NCBI GenBank assembly: GCA_934316845.1
Contig: CAKRDZ010000034.1
Coordinates: 1-32,492 of the forward strand
Source: an uncultured Eubacterium sp.
Lineage (GTDB): Bacteria > Bacillota > Clostridia > Lachnospirales > Lachnospiraceae
Length of the DNA: 32,492 nt
Direction: 5' to 3'
The first letter of the stretch is position 1. Each line of letters starts with the position of its first letter. Positions 8,718 through 17,306 of this stretch are shown piece by piece. The notes beneath the pieces were generated by a model. It ran no database searches. It had not been told where the DNA came from and was given only the letters and a program-made list of their open reading frames with translations. Position numbers and translations under genes: made by a program.

Positions 8718-9878
8718 ATGACAAAGTTTAAGAAGTATGTGAGTATTTTATTAAGCGTATCTCTGATCGCGGGTATCGCGCCGATGGATGCGCAGGCAAA
8801 AACGGTAAAAGATAAAAAAATAACGGTACAGACGATAAATGCAACTGAGGATATGGCGGCACAGGCAGAGAGCGGCCCGCTGGAAAGCGCACTGCCAAGC
8901 GGAAGTCCGAGTGCCACCCCGGCCGCAAGTGCGAGCGCTGCGCCAAGTACAACACCAAGTGCAACCCCAACGGCGACGCCGGTTATTCCGTCGCAGGGCA
9001 GAGTTGTGGTTGACGACGAAAATGCATTTACCGTCACGGCAAACAGCGGTTCCAAGACCTGCACGATTTCCGGATACAAAGGAAATGCGGCGGTTACGAC
9101 ATTATACATTCCAAAAGAAATAGAGAAAAAAGAAGTAACGGCGGTTGCAGCAGATGTATTTGCGGCTTGTCCGTATCTGAAAAATGTAATCATCAAAAAT
9201 GACATTGAGATTGCGGCAGGTGCCTTTCCGACCGGCGCAGAGATCTGGGCCAAATCCGATTCCAAGGCACAGGCTTATGCGCAGGCGAACGGCCTTACAT
9301 TTCACCCGCTTGACAGTACGGAAAGTCTGACAGGAAAGAAAGCCGCGTCGTTCACCAAAGGGACTTTGACATGGACTGCAATAAATGGGGCAGTTTCGTA
9401 CAACATTTACCGCAAAAAAGCAAAAGGAAAATATTCCCTGTATAAAAATGTAAATGCCTTGACATTTACCAATGAAAAATTGGAAGCAGGAGCTGTTTAT
9501 ACTTACAAGATCCGTCCGGTATTTACGGCGGCAGACGGCGAAAGCATTGAAGGCGTGGATTCGAAAGAAGCCGCCATTGCGTTGAAGCCGGCGAAAGTTA
9601 AAAAACTGAAAGCAAAAGGCATCCGCGGAGGCATTCAGGTCCGCTGGGCGCGCAATAAAAATGTGACCGGTTACCAGGTATTTATGAAAGTTCACGTCAA
9701 GGGATTTAAGACTTCGTTTAACCGCGTGAAGACGATTAAGAAAAATAAAATTACAGGCTACCGCTGCAAAATGCTTGTCCGCGGCATGAAATACAGTTAC
9801 CGCGTGCGTGCATTTAAGACCGTGAAAGGCAAAAAGATCGTAAGTCCGTTTGTGACAGTGACAGCAAAAGCAAAATAA
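8718..9878 (+). CDS. small secreted LRR/FN3 protein, paralogous in layout to its upstream neighbour
   Basis: A protein of 386 residues with a signal peptide (MTKFKKY, hydrophobic stretch, cleavage near DAQA). A short Pro/Ser/Thr/Ala-rich linker (about 55-95) follows, then one LRR_5-like unit (TLYIPKEI, AADVFAACPYLKNV, AGAFPTGAEI) and two FN3-like segments (TLTWTAINGAVSYNIYRKK; IQVRWARNKNVTGYQVF) with a basic C-terminus. It is a miniature of the giant protein upstream: same order of parts and similar FN3 wording, suggesting a common origin. No anchor motif is visible, so it may be secreted or held by charge to the wall. ATG 8718 follows AAAGGAAG at good spacing. Confidence 0.85.
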   Translation: MTKFKKYVSILLSVSLIAGIAPMDAQAKTVKDKKITVQTINATEDMAAQAESGPLESALPSGSPSATPAASASAAPSTTPSATPTATPVIPSQGRVVVDDENAFTVTANSGSKTCTISGYKGNAAVTTLYIPKEIEKKEVTAVAADVFAACPYLKNVIIKNDIEIAAGAFPTGAEIWAKSDSKAQAYAQANGLTFHPLDSTESLTGKKAASFTKGTLTWTAINGAVSYNIYRKKAKGKYSLYKNVNALTFTNEKLEAGAVYTYKIRPVFTAADGESIEGVDSKEAAIALKPAKVKKLKAKGIRGGIQVRWARNKNVTGYQVFMKVHVKGFKTSFNRVKTIKKNKITGYRCKMLVRGMKYSYRVRAFKTVKGKKIVSPFVTVTAKAK

Positions 9879-9894
9879 GGAAAGAGAGTAAGTT

Positions 9895-10842
9895 ATGTAT
9901 TATTTGAATGATTACCGAGAAGGACAAAAATTAGTGGGGACGTACCTTTGTAAGTCCAAACAAATCTTAAAGACAAAAGCCGGAAAGACCTATTATTCGT
10001 TGATCCTGCAGGATAAGACCGGTACGGCAGATGCCAAAATCTGGGAGCTTGGACGCGGCATCGAGGACTTTGAAACAATGGATTATATTTACTGCGAAGG
10101 ACTTGTGACGAGTTTTCAGGGAAATATCCAGATGAACATTTCCCGCGTGCGCCGTAGCGAAGAGGGTGAATACGACCCGGCGGATTATATCCCGACGACG
10201 GACAAGGACATCAAAGAAATGTACACGAAAGTGGTGGCTTACGTCAACAGCGTAAAAAATCCGTATCTTTCCCAGTTGCTCAAAATGTTCTTTATTGAAG
10301 ATAAGGAATTTGTCAAAGAGTTTTGCCGGCATTCCGCAGCAAAAAGTGTACATCACGGCTTTATGGGAGGTCTTCTCGAACATACTTTGAGTGTGACAAA
10401 TATGTGCGAATATTTCGCAGGCGCCTACCCGCGCATCCACCGCGACCTCTTGATCACGGCGGCTCTGTTCCATGACATGGGAAAAATCGACGAAATTGCG
10501 CCATTTCCACGCAATGATTATACCGATGACGGACAGCTTCTCGGACATATCTTTATCGGCGCACAGAAGATTTCTGCGGCAGCAGCCGGTATCCCAGGAT
10601 TTCCGAAGAAATTGGAAAATGAACTGATTCACTGCATTTTGGCACATCATGGAAAATTGGAATTTGGTTCTCCGAAAGTGCCGGCGCTGATGGAGGCAAT
10701 GGCTCTTCATCTCGCGGACAATGCAGATGCGAAACTGCAGACATTGACGGAAGTATTCCATCAGGCAGGCGACAATATGGAGTGGCTTGGTTTCAACCGC
10801 ATGTTTGAGAGCAATCTGCGCCAGACATCACCGGAGGATTGA
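9895..10842 (+). CDS. yhaM: YhaM-family 3'-5' exoribonuclease (OB-fold + HD domain)
   Basis: This 315-residue protein matches the YhaM/CBF1 layout: an N-terminal OB-fold nucleic-acid-binding domain (about 1-95, with KTYYSLILQDKTG and DAKIWEL) and a C-terminal HD phosphohydrolase domain. Metal-binding residues visible are H153-H154, H163, H193-D194 in FHDMGK, and H251-H252. Family members degrade RNA and DNA from the 3' end and take part in mRNA turnover. The gene begins 17 bases after the surface protein stop, with AAGGAAAGAGAG as ribosome binding site, and ends 3 bases before rlmD, so these are likely cotranscribed. Length is usual for the family. Intact. Confidence 0.9.
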   Translation: MYYLNDYREGQKLVGTYLCKSKQILKTKAGKTYYSLILQDKTGTADAKIWELGRGIEDFETMDYIYCEGLVTSFQGNIQMNISRVRRSEEGEYDPADYIPTTDKDIKEMYTKVVAYVNSVKNPYLSQLLKMFFIEDKEFVKEFCRHSAAKSVHHGFMGGLLEHTLSVTNMCEYFAGAYPRIHRDLLITAALFHDMGKIDEIAPFPRNDYTDDGQLLGHIFIGAQKISAAAAGIPGFPKKLENELIHCILAHHGKLEFGSPKVPALMEAMALHLADNADAKLQTLTEVFHQAGDNMEWLGFNRMFESNLRQTSPED

Positions 10843-10845
10843 TCG

Positions 10846-12273
10846 ATGGATTTTAAGAAAAATCAGGAAATAATTTTAAAAATAGACGATCTTGGAAATA
10901 ACGGAGAGGGCATAGGCCATGTAGATGGCTATGCTCTTTTTGTCAAGGAAGCATTGCCGGGCGAGACGATTCGCGCGGGCATTATGAAATGCAAGAAAAA
11001 TTACGGATTTGCGAGGCTTTTAGAGGTGCTCGAACCCTCTCCGGACCGCGTCGAACCACGCTGCCCGTCCGCGCGTCCCTGCGGCGGTTGTACTTTGCAG
11101 CATCTATCGTACAACGCGCAGCTTAGGTACAAGGAGAACAAAGTAAAAAATTGTCTTACACGCATCGGCGGCGTGGATCTTTCCACCGTGGAATGGCTCC
11201 CAATCCTTGGAATGCAGGAGGAAACGCCGTGGCATTACCGCAACAAAGCCCAGTTCCCGGTACGTGAACAACTGGAAGAAAATGGAAAACCTCGTGCAGT
11301 GGCAGGATTTTATGCCGGTCATTCCCACCGCGTCATCCCAATGACAGACTGTGCGATTCAGGCTCCCATCATGCGTGAGATTTTAGAACTTGTACTTGCA
11401 TGGATGGAAAATAACGACATTCCGGCGTATAACGAAGAACACCAGACGGGGCTTGTGCGTCATATTTATATCCGAACCGGCTATCACACCGGCCAGATCA
11501 TGGTCTGCCTCGTGCTGAATGTACGTTCGCAGAAACAATCGAGGATAACTTCTCCACAATGGAAATGTCTTGTGGATAACCTTACAAAAATCGACGGCAT
11601 GACAAGTATCTGCCTGAACTTCAATCCCGAAAATACCAATGTAATCCTCGGCAAAAAGACAATCACTCTCTGGGGAGAAGACGCAATCGAAGACACGATC
11701 GGAGATATCCGCTACCGCATCTCGCCGCAGTCATTTTACCAGGTGAATCCGGTGCAGACAGAAAAATTGTACCGCACCGCCCTTGAATTTGCGGACATCA
11801 AACCCGGCGAGACAGTGTGGGATCTGTATTGCGGCATCGGAACCATTTCCCTTTTCATTGCCAAAGAACTTGGCAGCGCCGGCGAAGTGATCGGCGTCGA
11901 AATCGTGCCGGAAGCCATCGAAAATGCCAAGGAAAACGCCCGCCGGAACGGCATCACAAATGCCCGCTTCTACGCCGGCGCAGCAGAAGAAGTTGTCCCA
12001 AAACTCATCTCTGCGGACGGCAGCGAATCTGCCAAAGCGGATGTCGTCGTCGTTGACCCGCCGCGCAAAGGCTGTGACCAGACCCTCCTCGACACGATCG
12101 TCCGCATGTCACCAAACCGCATCGTTTACGTAAGCTGCGACCCGGCAACGCTCGCCCGCGACGTGAAGGTGCTGGCAGCGAAAGGCTACGAGGTGAAGAA
12201 GGCCCGGACGTGCGACATGTTCCCGATGGGCGGGCATGTGGAGAGTATTTGTTTATTAGTAAAGGGAAGGTAA
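10846..12273 (+). CDS. rlmD: 23S rRNA (uracil-C5)-methyltransferase, RlmD/RlmCD type
   Basis: A protein of 475 residues that methylates a uracil C5 of 23S rRNA using S-adenosylmethionine. It has an N-terminal TRAM domain (about 1-60), four cysteines fitting an Fe-S cluster (C73, C79, C82, C169), the SAM-binding DLYCGIGT motif (326-333), DPPRKGCD starting at D404, and the nucleophile C431 in YVSCDPATL. All catalytic elements are present and the length is normal. In Bacillus the homologue RlmCD methylates two positions, so the exact target here is open. GGAGG lies 8 bases before the start, at the end of the preceding gene. It is the last core-like gene before the A/T-rich island. Confidence 0.92.
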   Translation: MDFKKNQEIILKIDDLGNNGEGIGHVDGYALFVKEALPGETIRAGIMKCKKNYGFARLLEVLEPSPDRVEPRCPSARPCGGCTLQHLSYNAQLRYKENKVKNCLTRIGGVDLSTVEWLPILGMQEETPWHYRNKAQFPVREQLEENGKPRAVAGFYAGHSHRVIPMTDCAIQAPIMREILELVLAWMENNDIPAYNEEHQTGLVRHIYIRTGYHTGQIMVCLVLNVRSQKQSRITSPQWKCLVDNLTKIDGMTSICLNFNPENTNVILGKKTITLWGEDAIEDTIGDIRYRISPQSFYQVNPVQTEKLYRTALEFADIKPGETVWDLYCGIGTISLFIAKELGSAGEVIGVEIVPEAIENAKENARRNGITNARFYAGAAEEVVPKLISADGSESAKADVVVVDPPRKGCDQTLLDTIVRMSPNRIVYVSCDPATLARDVKVLAAKGYEVKKARTCDMFPMGGHVESICLLVKGR

Positions 12274-12555
12274 ATGAGAATAAGAAATCGGTGTATTTAC
12301 AGGCTTTTGTGAGACCGGCATCATTAGAGAAACCTTGTGAAAAGTTTGGTTTTCTTGTATGGAAACATATCTGTTTTTAGCCTGACTGGAGAAAAAGTGG
12401 ATGCCTAGAGAATGGAGGTAGGGTTTAGGCTGTGGATTAGATGTCGTGAGTTGTGGCACTGGAATTGTTGTCAACACCGACCGCAGTTTAAGCCACTCAA
12501 TACTAAGAGACAGACTTGGCAGTGGAATAGATGATATGGAAGGAGGAAGATTCCT
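12274..12555. other. gap at core/island boundary
   Basis: This 282-base gap holds no gene I can support. A weak imperfect hairpin (AGAAACC with GGTTTTCT, around 12328-12354) could be a terminator for rlmD but lacks a clean U-run. A short open frame at 12446-12658 overlaps the next gene's start in another frame and has no ribosome binding site. Base composition starts to shift to A/T-rich here, so this is the likely left edge of the island. Confidence 0.5.
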
Positions 12556-13269
12556 TTGGGGAGAGCAAAGAAAAAAAGAAAAGCAAAAAGAAGAAAGCGT
12601 ATGTTTACCAGAAACTCTATTAGAGCAAAAATGGGAAAACCTGTATTTTTTACTTTAACTCACTGTAATAAAAAGATGAGTGGTATCTCTAATAAATACA
12701 ATTATAAAGCAAATATGCACAAGCTTTGCTTTGTAGGTGCACGTTTTTACAATGTCAAGTATCAGGCTTCTATTGTGACCGATTGTAATTATCGAGATGC
12801 AACTATTATTGGGGTGGATTATTTCAATTGTAATATGCGAGGAACATCATTTAAAAATGCAAAATTTAAAAATGTGGTGTTTTTTAATTGCAATCTCAAA
12901 CAAGTAGATTTTACCGGAGCTAAATTTGAGGATGTCACATTTATTTGTACAAATCTTCAGGGGCCTAAAAATCTTGTTCTTGATAATCATGGAATTAGGA
13001 TTTTACGTACTTATAGACCGATTGTTATAGATGAATCAGTTGAAGCTAGACTACTAGCGATGGCGAAAAATGACTCGATATTTAATGCTAAAGTACTTCA
13101 TGTAAATAAGAATAAATTAAACCAATGGACGATTGGCTTAATTCATGAAAAGTATGGTGTTGATGCAATCATTATGCTTAGTAAGATTCTAGGACGGAAA
13201 GAAAAATGGGAAAATATGTATACTGTTTTTTCGTATATGTTACTAATTGAAAATTGGGGAAGAAAATGA
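12556..13269 (+). CDS. pentapeptide-repeat-like protein with basic N-terminus
   Basis: Product of 237 residues. Residues of about 15 are a strongly basic head (RAKKKRKAKRRKR). The middle (about 55-135) shows five-residue periodicity of pentapeptide repeats with aromatic/Leu centres: LCFVGARFYNV, CNYRDATIIG, GTSFKNAKFKNV, FFNCNLKQVDFTGAKF. The C-terminal 100 residues are not recognised. Such beta-helices can act as nucleic-acid mimics or scaffolds. TTG 12556 is chosen because AGGAGG (12541-12546) lies at good distance; ATG 12601 is the alternative and would remove the basic head. The promoter of the following small ORF lies at the end of this gene. Confidence 0.7.
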   Translation: MGRAKKKRKAKRRKRMFTRNSIRAKMGKPVFFTLTHCNKKMSGISNKYNYKANMHKLCFVGARFYNVKYQASIVTDCNYRDATIIGVDYFNCNMRGTSFKNAKFKNVVFFNCNLKQVDFTGAKFEDVTFICTNLQGPKNLVLDNHGIRILRTYRPIVIDESVEARLLAMAKNDSIFNAKVLHVNKNKLNQWTIGLIHEKYGVDAIIMLSKILGRKEKWENMYTVFSYMLLIENWGRK

Positions 13270-13275
13270 TATAAT
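13247..13275 (+). promoter_or_regulatory. near-consensus promoter driving the small ORF
   Basis: TTGAAA (13247-13252), exactly 17 bases, then TATAAT (13270-13275) preceded by TGA, an extended -10. It overlaps the end of the pentapeptide-like gene. The predicted transcript starts near 13282, giving a leader of about 86 bases before ATG 13368. The leader has TGTCCT at its 5' end and a complementary AGGACA (13328-13333) near the ribosome binding site. Confidence 0.7.
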
Positions 13276-13367
13276 AATATTGTCCTGCTCCGGAATCCAG
13301 AAATGGTGTATGCTAAATGTATAAATGAGGACATATAACGTTAGCAAGTATTCGAGGAGGGATGTCT

Positions 13368-13475
13368 ATGATTAGTAATATCTTAACGGTTTTATCTTTT
13401 TTTGTATTATTGTTGAGCTTTTTAATTGATTGTAGCTTCCTATCCCGCTTACTCGGGGTTTTACGTAAAGAATGA
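13368..13475 (+). CDS. 35-residue hydrophobic peptide, candidate small membrane protein or type I toxin
   Basis: A reading frame of 35 codons starts with ATG 13368 preceded by a strong GAGGAGGG (13354-13361) at 6-7 bases. The peptide begins MISNILTVLSF, has one hydrophobic segment of about 20 residues (4-22) and ends with a short basic tail (RLLGVLRKE). This is the usual form of type I toxin peptides and other small membrane proteins. It has its own near-consensus extended -10 promoter at 13247-13275. The structured leader, with the 5' end complementary to a site near the ribosome binding site, also fits type I toxin mRNAs. I do not recognise a family, and no antisense RNA promoter was found with confidence. 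Coding status rests on promoter, ribosome binding site and hydrophobic profile together. Confidence 0.5.
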   Translation: MISNILTVLSFFVLLLSFLIDCSFLSRLLGVLRKE

Positions 13476-13789
13476 GTATAGTTACCATCTTAGGAAGTTT
13501 TTCTTGGCGATCATAATTTAAGACAAAAATAATTGGATCAGGAGATGAATTAGATAAGAATAAGATTGTGGTTAAACTTGATATTTGTATACAAGATATT
13601 TTGGCATTTGAATCTAATTTGGTAAACAAGTTGAATCAGTAGTGGTTCAGTTGTTGCTTATATTATATAGTTGAAGTTAGGACTTATTGATACGTTTCGA
13701 ATAACGAGAGAGGTTGAGGAAGTGGATTGAATAAGGGGGGAGAAGTTAAATAAATTACCATTTAACATACAGAAGGGAGAGTGACAACT
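13476..13789. other. gap after the small ORF
   Basis: About 310 A/T-rich bases without a supported gene. A minus-strand frame across 13372-13629 has no convincing ribosome binding site. An antisense regulator of the small ORF, if present, would be encoded here on the minus strand, but I see no clear promoter. GAAGGGAGA just before 13781 is the ribosome binding site of the next gene. Confidence 0.4.
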
Positions 13790-14650
13790 TTGGTATATGG
13801 AAAATTAATAGAATTGTTCCTTGTTAATGGAACGGCCGACAGTCTTGTTATAGCGGAATTATCAAATTGGAACGGTAAAGCCATCAAGATTCCTCGTATC
13901 GAGATTGCATCTTGCAATAAAGAAGATATAACGCAGGCAGGCGTATATTTCTTGTTCTGTAAAGAAGATGATGGTTCTGATTCGGTTTATATTGGTGAGG
14001 CGGAGAATGTAAAAGATAGACTGGTACAGCACTTACGTGACTATCAGTCTGAAAAAGAAAAGTATTATTGGAGTACGGCAGTTATTTTTGTGGGTAGAGA
14101 TTTAAATAAGGCGCTAATTAGATATCTTGAAAATCGCCTTGTGGAAATTGCTAGAAGTAGCAATAGATACATTGTGTTGACTAAGAATACATATCGCAAC
14201 ACGGTAATGAAGGAATCTCAAGTTGCGGTTATGGAGGAATTTATCGATAATGTTAAAATCCTCATAAATGCGCTGGGATATAAAGTGTTAGAGCCATTTG
14301 CTCGGACAGATTTACCAGCAACAAAAGTGGATGATGAGACTCTTTTATTGTCTGCTGGTTCTGCTAATGCATGCGGTAAAGTGACAACAGAAGGTTTTGT
14401 TGTCTTTGCGGGAGCTACGGTAAATGAAAAAACTTCAGCTAAGTCGTTAACTATCGGTATGAAAAATATGCGCCAGAACATTTTTAAATCGGGAAAAGTA
14501 GTCAACTTAGTTACTACTGAGGATATTTTATTCTCAAGTTCATCTGCTGCAGCTAATTTTATACTGGGATATAGTGTAAGCGGTCCGCGAACATGGAAAG
14601 CAAAGGATGGACGCACACTTAAAGACATAGAAAACAGTCAGACAAATTAA
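13790..14650 (+). CDS. GIY-YIG nuclease domain protein with C-terminal DUF4357-like domain
   Basis: A protein of 286 residues. The GIY-YIG core spans about 48-135: GVYFLF (51-56), VYIGEAENV (66-74), R77 as probable catalytic arginine, and E114 in YLENRLVE as probable metal ligand. The C-terminus (about 195-280; GFVVFAG, SSSSAAANFILG, WKAKDGRTL) matches the DUF4357 pattern that often accompanies this nuclease in phage-defence settings. TTG 13790 gives MVYGKLIELFL, which fits my recollection of family N-termini and is about 10 bases from the GGGAG; GTG 13781 is too close to it. Intact. The partner or target is unknown. Confidence 0.82.
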   Translation: MVYGKLIELFLVNGTADSLVIAELSNWNGKAIKIPRIEIASCNKEDITQAGVYFLFCKEDDGSDSVYIGEAENVKDRLVQHLRDYQSEKEKYYWSTAVIFVGRDLNKALIRYLENRLVEIARSSNRYIVLTKNTYRNTVMKESQVAVMEEFIDNVKILINALGYKVLEPFARTDLPATKVDDETLLLSAGSANACGKVTTEGFVVFAGATVNEKTSAKSLTIGMKNMRQNIFKSGKVVNLVTTEDILFSSSSAAANFILGYSVSGPRTWKAKDGRTLKDIENSQTN

Positions 14651-14670
14651 CAGATGAAATATCCATCTGT
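14650..14670 (+). terminator. weak hairpin after the GIY-YIG gene
   Basis: ACAGATG (14650-14656) and CATCTGT (14664-14670) form a perfect 7-bp stem with a 7-base loop, followed by TTC only. It begins in the stop codon. Position fits a terminator, but the U-run is too short for certainty. Confidence 0.35.
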
Positions 14671-14697
14671 TTCAGTGCGGTGGAATAGTTGGTCTAG

Positions 14698-14838
14698 GTT
14701 GTCTCTGTTGGTGATCAGAAAGATAGTATTGAAATGCGCTATAAGGATGAGAATATATGGTTGCTAGAGAAAATGATGGCCGCATTACAGGATGTGGATA
14801 TTGGTAAATTAATGAACACATTAAAAAATATATTCTGA
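14698..14838 (+). pseudogene. scrap of a RhuM-family gene
   Basis: An open stretch reading SIEMRYKDENIWLLEKMMAA and then LQDVDIGKLMNTLKNIF, ended by TGA at 14836. The wording resembles, from memory, the N-terminus of RhuM-family proteins (YxDENIWLTQKMMAxLYDV, then xIxxHIKxIF). There is no ribosome binding site, the frame is closed by TAG at 14695, and nothing recognisable follows. It is probably the remnant of a deleted gene. Confidence 0.45.
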
Positions 14839-15168
14839 TTCAAAACTTTAGCAAGATGCAACTATTCGGAATTGATGGATAGTTCAAACAAAAGTTCCTG
14901 TCAGATTACTTACGATACGATGCGGTATAAGATGAGGATTATTGTTGTTAGATTCAAGGTAAATAATGAAGAGCAGTGCTGATGGTAAATTGTAAAAAGT
15001 AACGTGGGTGTTGCGGATTGGATAAGGGCAAAATGCGTCGATTGATATATTTCCCGAGTTATCAATTTGGGATACAAAATACATTAGATTCTAAAAATAT
15101 ATATTAAAAAATTAAGTTGACGAGATCTTTCTATAGATGAGAAATAATGTTAGAAGGAGGAGATGGTA
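14839..15168. other. gene-free stretch, probably decayed DNA
   Basis: About 330 A/T-rich bases between the RhuM scrap and the AbiJ-like gene. Frames on both strands are short and none has a ribosome binding site plus recognisable content. AAGGAGG (15154-15160) at the end serves the next gene. Confidence 0.4.
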
Positions 15169-15651
15169 ATGCGGAAAGTTGATGAATTAAGAAATGTAAT
15201 TGCAAATCAATTTGCCTGCGAATATAAGGCTTATGACTTGGGGGGAATCTGTAATGCATATGGAATTGAACCGGATGCAGGACTGAATCCAATGAATAGT
15301 AAGCGGGTTTATGTATTGAGTGGTTTGAATAAGTTGCCAGATGATGATATTTGGAAGTTGGCAAGAAGAATGGTTAAAGAATTTGAAAATACGGAAATGA
15401 TTAAAACTATGGAGCCTTATTTGGCTGATACAGAATTAGTTTTTTCGTTTGTGACAAGAAGACGAATTGTTGATTTTTTGGCTTCTTTAAGTGATATGGA
15501 GGGGAAAATGCAATTAAGCGAGTTTCTTTCACTTATTTTGGATATGTCGGAAAATTCAGATGTTTTCATTGGAACAACTGTAGGAGAAGAAATTATGCCT
15601 GCAGTAAAATATGATAAAACAATGTCTTATAGGGAATTACTTATAAATTGA
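15169..15651 (+). pseudogene. AbiJ-like gene, 5' part (AbiJ_NTD3-like domain), ended by in-frame TGA
   Basis: These 160 codons encode the N-terminal domain of a protein whose remainder lies directly downstream in the same frame. Features such as YDLGGICNAYGIEPDAG, SKRVYVLSGLNKL and TRRRIVDFLASL resemble, from memory, the AbiJ_NTD3 domain of abortive-infection proteins. ATG 15169 is chosen over ATG 15163 because GAAGGAGG (15153-15160) is then 8 bases away. The frame ends at TGA 15649-15651, but the codons right after it continue as LEFEYLPDQIFVKFLECLV, so the TGA is a nonsense mutation rather than the natural end. If made alone, the product would lack its nuclease domain. Confidence 0.65.
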
Positions 15652-16508
15652 TTAGAGTTTGAATATCTACCCGATCAGATTTTTGTCAAATTTTTAGAGT
15701 GTTTAGTAAAACCAGAAGTGGGAGAAGGTGATGAACAAAAAAGTACGTCCAAAATATAAATGGAATAATTAAGGAAGATGGATATGAGTTATATATCAGT
15801 TCTCAAAAATCCGGAGTTCCACATTACAGCATAGGAAAAAGAAGAATTGTTGAAGGAGAATTAAAAAATCTTATTTTTGCTCCGGTCGGTCAAAAGCCAG
15901 ATATTACTATTGAAAATTCAATTAGTAATGAACTGCGATTGATAGGGGATACTGACAATTGTTTGTTTTACAATTTTGAGACAGGAACAGATGGACTACA
16001 GTGGAATACTTTGATCGAATGGTGGAAAGAAAATAACAAAGAGAATGATGATGACCCGGAGTTGGCATTGTATGGCAGATTAAGAGCATCTTTGGATTCA
16101 GAACCTGAAAAAATCTTTTTTAGAGCATATTATAACTATTATCGTCACCCGGTTAAGAAAAACATTCCTGCATTAGTTCCACAAGTATATTTGCATTATG
16201 ATCCTCGTAGCAAATATCAGAGAAAAGGGCAAGTAGTATACTCACATCAAAGAATGGATTTTTTGATGTTATTACCGGGAGGAATACAGATTGTTTTTGA
16301 ATTGGACGGGCAGCAACACTACTCTCAGAATGGAAAGGCAGTACCTGCATTATATGCTGAAATGGTAAAAGATGATAGTGCATTGCGGTTGAAGGGATAT
16401 GAGGTATATCGATTTGGAGGATATGAGTTTTTGGATGAGACTAATGCGAAGCAAATGATATGTGAGTTTTTTGATAAACTATTTGAACGATACGAAATTA
16501 ATTTATAA
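15652..16508 (+). pseudogene. AbiJ-like gene, 3' part (C-terminal nuclease-like domain), frameshifted
   Basis: Continues the 5' part in frame after the TGA, then shifts at the A6 run 15737-15742: adding one A restores an open frame (EQKKYVQNINGIIKEDGYEL) to the stop at 16508. The rebuilt protein would be 446 residues. The middle has DGLQWNTLIEWW, typical of these Abi proteins in my recollection. The C-terminus (RMDFLMLLPGG, IVFELDGQQHYS, then LRLKGYEVYRFGG) resembles a Vsr/DUF559-type nuclease fold, with E-x-D-G-x-Q-H as likely active-site region. A gene caller could start a 189-residue ORF at TTG 15939, without a ribosome binding site. The stop lies 18 bases before the Mrr-like gene. Confidence 0.65.
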
Positions 16509-16526
16509 AGCACGGAGGCAATGTGC

Positions 16527-17282
16527 ATGGAACTATTAAATGATGTAATTATACAGTGTGAAGAATGCGGGAATATTATCGTCATTAACAAAGAGTATCT
16601 GGGTGCAGAAACATCTTCATATGAAAGACAAATGGGTCCAGAAATTGTGTATGACATATATGAAGAATGTGATTGTGAAAAATGTGGAAACAATATAAAA
16701 TACAGAATTTCTGGTTATGAATATCCGGTAGGGTGTTTCAATTATGAAGATAATGAAATACATGGTGGACAATTCCTTGAGAAACCAAACATGGGGATTG
16801 TATATCAGGTAGAATTCGATGAAGAAAGCATAGCTTCATTTCTACCACAGGTAGAGGAAAATATATGTAGGATATTGAATGATAAGAGATTTGTATATCA
16901 GCTTACTCCCAGAGAGTTTGAAGAGGTCGTGGAAGAAGTGTTTAAAAGACAAGGTTTTCAAACTCGCTTAACACCTCAAACACGAGATGGAGGGAAAGAC
17001 ATCATTGCAACAAAAAGTATTTTAGGTAGACCTGTCATGTTTTTAATTGAATGTAAAAGGTATAATGAGATGAATAAAATAGGTGTTGATATTGTTCGAG
17101 CTTTATATGGTGTGCAAACAGCAGAAAGGGCAAATAAGGCAATTATCGTGACGTCCTCTTATTTTACAGAAGATGCCCAGAGATTTGCAGAACAACAAAA
17201 AACATTGATAGATTTATTTGATATTGATGATTTGATTAAATTAATGGAAAATAGTATTCAAAATGAACAAGGCAATTTTTAG
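16527..17282 (+). CDS. Mrr-like restriction endonuclease with N-terminal zinc-ribbon-like motif
   Basis: A protein of 251 residues. The C-terminal domain (about 128-240) is an Mrr_cat-type PD-(D/E)xK nuclease: TPREFEEVVEEVFKRQGF, then DGGKDII with D158, and IECKRY with E175 and K177, the complete D...ExK set. Family members cut DNA, often modified DNA. The N-terminus has cysteine pairs C11-C14 and C48/C50-C53 that probably bind zinc and may recognise a partner or DNA. ATG 16527 is preferred to ATG 16521, since CGGAGG (16513-16518) is then 8 bases away. The next gene starts 24 bases downstream, so the two are probably cotranscribed. Confidence 0.85.
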   Translation: MELLNDVIIQCEECGNIIVINKEYLGAETSSYERQMGPEIVYDIYEECDCEKCGNNIKYRISGYEYPVGCFNYEDNEIHGGQFLEKPNMGIVYQVEFDEESIASFLPQVEENICRILNDKRFVYQLTPREFEEVVEEVFKRQGFQTRLTPQTRDGGKDIIATKSILGRPVMFLIECKRYNEMNKIGVDIVRALYGVQTAERANKAIIVTSSYFTEDAQRFAEQQKTLIDLFDIDDLIKLMENSIQNEQGNF

Positions 17283-17306
17283 TTGACATAAGGAGAATAG
17301 AAAAAT

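Noticed and set aside
12446..12658. Plus-strand 70-codon frame before the pentapeptide-like gene
   Set aside because: It lacks a ribosome binding site, overlaps the better-supported TTG 12556 start in another phase and shows no family wording.
15737..15742. Programmed -1 ribosomal frameshift in the AbiJ-like gene
   Set aside because: The A6 run could slip, but its codon phase does not fit the classic X-XXY-YYZ site, and the in-frame TGA at 15649 would already stop translation.
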